Positions 62,562 to 64,000 of a DNA stretch of 64,000 bases are shown here, piece after piece. Made by a program: the position numbers and the translations under genes. Under the pieces are notes generated by a model. The model was not told the origin of the DNA. It searched no databases and saw only the letters and a list, made by a program, of their open reading frames with translations. Position 1 is the stretch's first letter; every line of letters begins with the position of its first letter. Origin of the DNA: Flavobacterium sp. ACN6 (lineage in GTDB: Bacteria; Bacteroidota; Bacteroidia; Flavobacteriales; Flavobacteriaceae); contig NZ_MRCQ01000002.1 in NCBI RefSeq assembly GCF_002304005.1, positions 434,001-498,000 of the forward strand, given 5' to 3'.

Positions 62562-62600
62562 AATTCAATTGTTTCAAAAAATGAGATAATTGAATTTTTT
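62562..62600 (+). terminator. Terminator after the phosphatase
   Basis: AATTCAATT (62562-62570) and AATTGAATT (62588-62596), then a T run. A long loop; moderate support. Confidence 0.55.
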
Positions 62601-62617
62601 AATTTAAACACATACAC

Positions 62618-63331
62618 ATGAAACTTCTAGGAAAACTATATTTAATTCCAACTACAATGGGCGAAAGCGATCCGATGGACGTTTTACCACAGACAGTAAA
62701 AAGAAGTATCGAACTTATAGATCACTATATCGTTGAAAACGATAAAACGGCTAGAAAATCAATAAAAGCAGTTTATCCTGAAAAAAAACAGTCCGAATTG
62801 GTGCTTTTTACCCTTAACAAACGTACAGAACCAAGCGAACATTTAGACTTTATCAAACCTTTATTAGAAGGAAAAAATATGGGCTTAATGAGCGAAGCCG
62901 GTTGTCCAGGTGTTGCAGATCCTGGGGCGGTCATTGTAAAACTGGCGCATGAAAAAGGAATTCAAGTCGTTCCTTTAGTCGGGCCTTCTTCTATCCTATT
63001 AGCGATGATGGCTTCTGGAATGAACGGTCAAAGTTTTACTTTTAATGGCTATTTGCCTATTGACAAAGACGAGAAAAAATCAGCTTTGAGGCATTTTGAA
63101 AAATTATCTCACGATAAAAATCAATCGCAGATTTTTATTGAAACACCATATAGAAACAATAAATTAGTTGAAGACATTTTACAGATTGTAAGTCCGTCAA
63201 CACATTTGTGTATTGCAACAGATATTACGCTGCCAACAGAATTCATTAAAACAATGAAAATTTCAGATTGGAAGAAATTAAAAGTAGATTTACATAATCG
63301 ACCGACGATTTTTATTATTCATAAAATGTAA
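62618..63331 (+). CDS. RsmI-like SAM-dependent methyltransferase
   Basis: A 237-residue tetrapyrrole-methylase-fold protein: LYLIPTTMGESDPMDVLPQ, YIVENDKTARKSIKAVYP, GKNMGLMSEAGCPGVADPGAVIV, VVPLVGPSSILLAMMASGMNGQSFTF and FIETPYRNNKLVEDIL. These are the RsmI (16S rRNA C1402 2'-O-methyltransferase) motifs, but the protein is shorter than the about 285-residue RsmI and lacks its C-terminal extension, so it may be a paralogue. Substrate unproven. Confidence 0.85.
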   Translation: MKLLGKLYLIPTTMGESDPMDVLPQTVKRSIELIDHYIVENDKTARKSIKAVYPEKKQSELVLFTLNKRTEPSEHLDFIKPLLEGKNMGLMSEAGCPGVADPGAVIVKLAHEKGIQVVPLVGPSSILLAMMASGMNGQSFTFNGYLPIDKDEKKSALRHFEKLSHDKNQSQIFIETPYRNNKLVEDILQIVSPSTHLCIATDITLPTEFIKTMKISDWKKLKVDLHNRPTIFIIHKM

Positions 63332-63352
63332 GTTAATCTCAAAACCTTCATA

Positions 63353-64000
63353 ATGAAAAAAATTTTATTCCTAATTTCAATTTGCTTTATACAAAATACT
63401 TTTTCTCAACACAAAGAGCCAACTATTAAATCAGATCCTGATGCAATAGTCAACAGCAGTACAAATAATTTACGTGTGGATTCACAACCTGAGTTCCCTG
63501 GCGGATCAGAAGCTTTATATAACGATTTTATAAAAAACAATTATAGAATGCCGATTGTGAAAAATTTAAAAGGAAAAGTGTATGTCTCCTTTATAGTTGA
63601 AACAAATGGAACTTTAAGTGATATAAAAATTTTAAGAGACATTGGATATGGAACAGGTGAAGAAGCAATTAGAGTATTAAAATTATCTCCTAGATGGACT
63701 CCCGCAAAAAGAAATAACAAATATGTGAGATGGAACTATTCATTTCCTATTACCGTAAAAGGCATTGACTCAGCTGAATCCTTAGAATTTTACAACCGTA
63801 CTAATAATAATCCAATAGCTGAAGTAGTTAGAGAAGACGAAGAAAATCAAGTATATAATACTGCTGGCTTAGAAGTGATGCCTGAATTTCCAGGTAGCCA
63901 AGAAGCACTAGAACGTTTTTTAAAAGATAACTATAAAAATCCACAAAAAGATCTAAAAGGAAGAGTGTATGCTACTTTTATTATTGAAAAAGATGGATCT
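63353..64000 (+). CDS. Protein with two TonB C-terminal-like domains (partial)
   Basis: The visible 216 residues begin with a signal peptide (ends NTFSQ, about residue 19) and run off the right edge. Two modules are seen: QPEFPGGSEALYNDFIKNNY...GKVYVSFIVETNGTLSD...AIRVLKLSPRWTPAKRN (about 43-130) and PEFPGSQEALERFLKDNY...GRVYATFIIEKDGS (about 180-216). Each has the FPGG...NYxxP...GxVxxxFxxxxxG pattern of the TonB C-terminal domain. There is no N-terminal TonB membrane anchor, so it is a secreted multi-copy TonB-C protein, common in Bacteroidota, with no known role. Confidence 0.75.
   Translation, partial: MKKILFLISICFIQNTFSQHKEPTIKSDPDAIVNSSTNNLRVDSQPEFPGGSEALYNDFIKNNYRMPIVKNLKGKVYVSFIVETNGTLSDIKILRDIGYGTGEEAIRVLKLSPRWTPAKRNNKYVRWNYSFPITVKGIDSAESLEFYNRTNNNPIAEVVREDEENQVYNTAGLEVMPEFPGSQEALERFLKDNYKNPQKDLKGRVYATFIIEKDGS

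Overview
The window looks like chromosome of a Flavobacterium-type member of the Bacteroidota. The DNA is AT-rich, genes lack Shine-Dalgarno sequences, several start codons sit just downstream of TAnnTTTG (-7) promoter words, and secA, dnaJ, the sirtuin and the SusC-style plug domains are of the Bacteroidota kind. Most of the window is ordinary core chromosome. There is no prophage, CRISPR array, rRNA operon or intact insertion sequence.

Layout. 1-9 kb: start of a membrane sugar-transferase gene, two secreted propeller-like proteins, an ABC-F ATPase, FKBP isomerase plus methyltransferase, an orphan LolD/MacB-type ATPase, and a PduO-type cobalamin adenosyltransferase. 9-21.6 kb: secA, a SpoU/TrmH methylase, a cysteine-free sirtuin, purB, a CPA2 antiporter, a 1-Cys peroxiredoxin, an AEC transporter, and an Rrf2 regulator next to an NAD(P)-binding oxidoreductase that shares its putative operator. 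21.9-32 kb: meaB, an LTA-synthase-like phosphotransferase, MATE pump, an outer-membrane barrel, PPK2 kinase, and an S9 prolyl oligopeptidase. 32-41 kb: a hypothetical gene bracketed by REP-like doublets, an ECF sigma / membrane anchor / VWA gene set in which two proteins carry SusC-style plug segments, a scramblase-like protein, an SDR, and mtaB. 41-53.6 kb: GNAT, HAD, DUF2007, a one-domain DEAD-like ATPase, an NtrC-like regulator without its DNA-binding end, a NatAB-type exporter, dnaJ-grpE, a candidate small RNA, about 90-bp tandem repeats, tRNA-Trp, hisS and an FtsX/MacB-type permease.

53.7-56.1 kb is the clearest accessory region. It is a decaying polymorphic-toxin 'tip' array on the minus strand. 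Two copies of an HNH-like toxin tip, both interrupted, flank a HEAT-like candidate immunity gene and two frame-disrupted genes joined by ATGA overlaps. 56.1-64 kb returns to core genes: prmC, ribD, HAD, YigZ, thioesterase, dnaA, LMW-PTP, an RsmI-like methylase and a cut-off TonB-C protein.

A second theme is the intergenic DNA. Many gaps hold degenerate runs of one short word (GGTTCAAAG, CAGTTTTCAGT, GGAATTT, CTTAGAAT, and others). These often form inverted pairs that touch stop codons on both sides of a terminator. Other repeats are two matching structured elements resembling the Flavo-1 RNA motif, a 148-bp element with 32-bp inverted ends and a terminator inside, and REP-like palindromes. 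The promoter consensus and family assignments come from memory of the literature. No database search was run.
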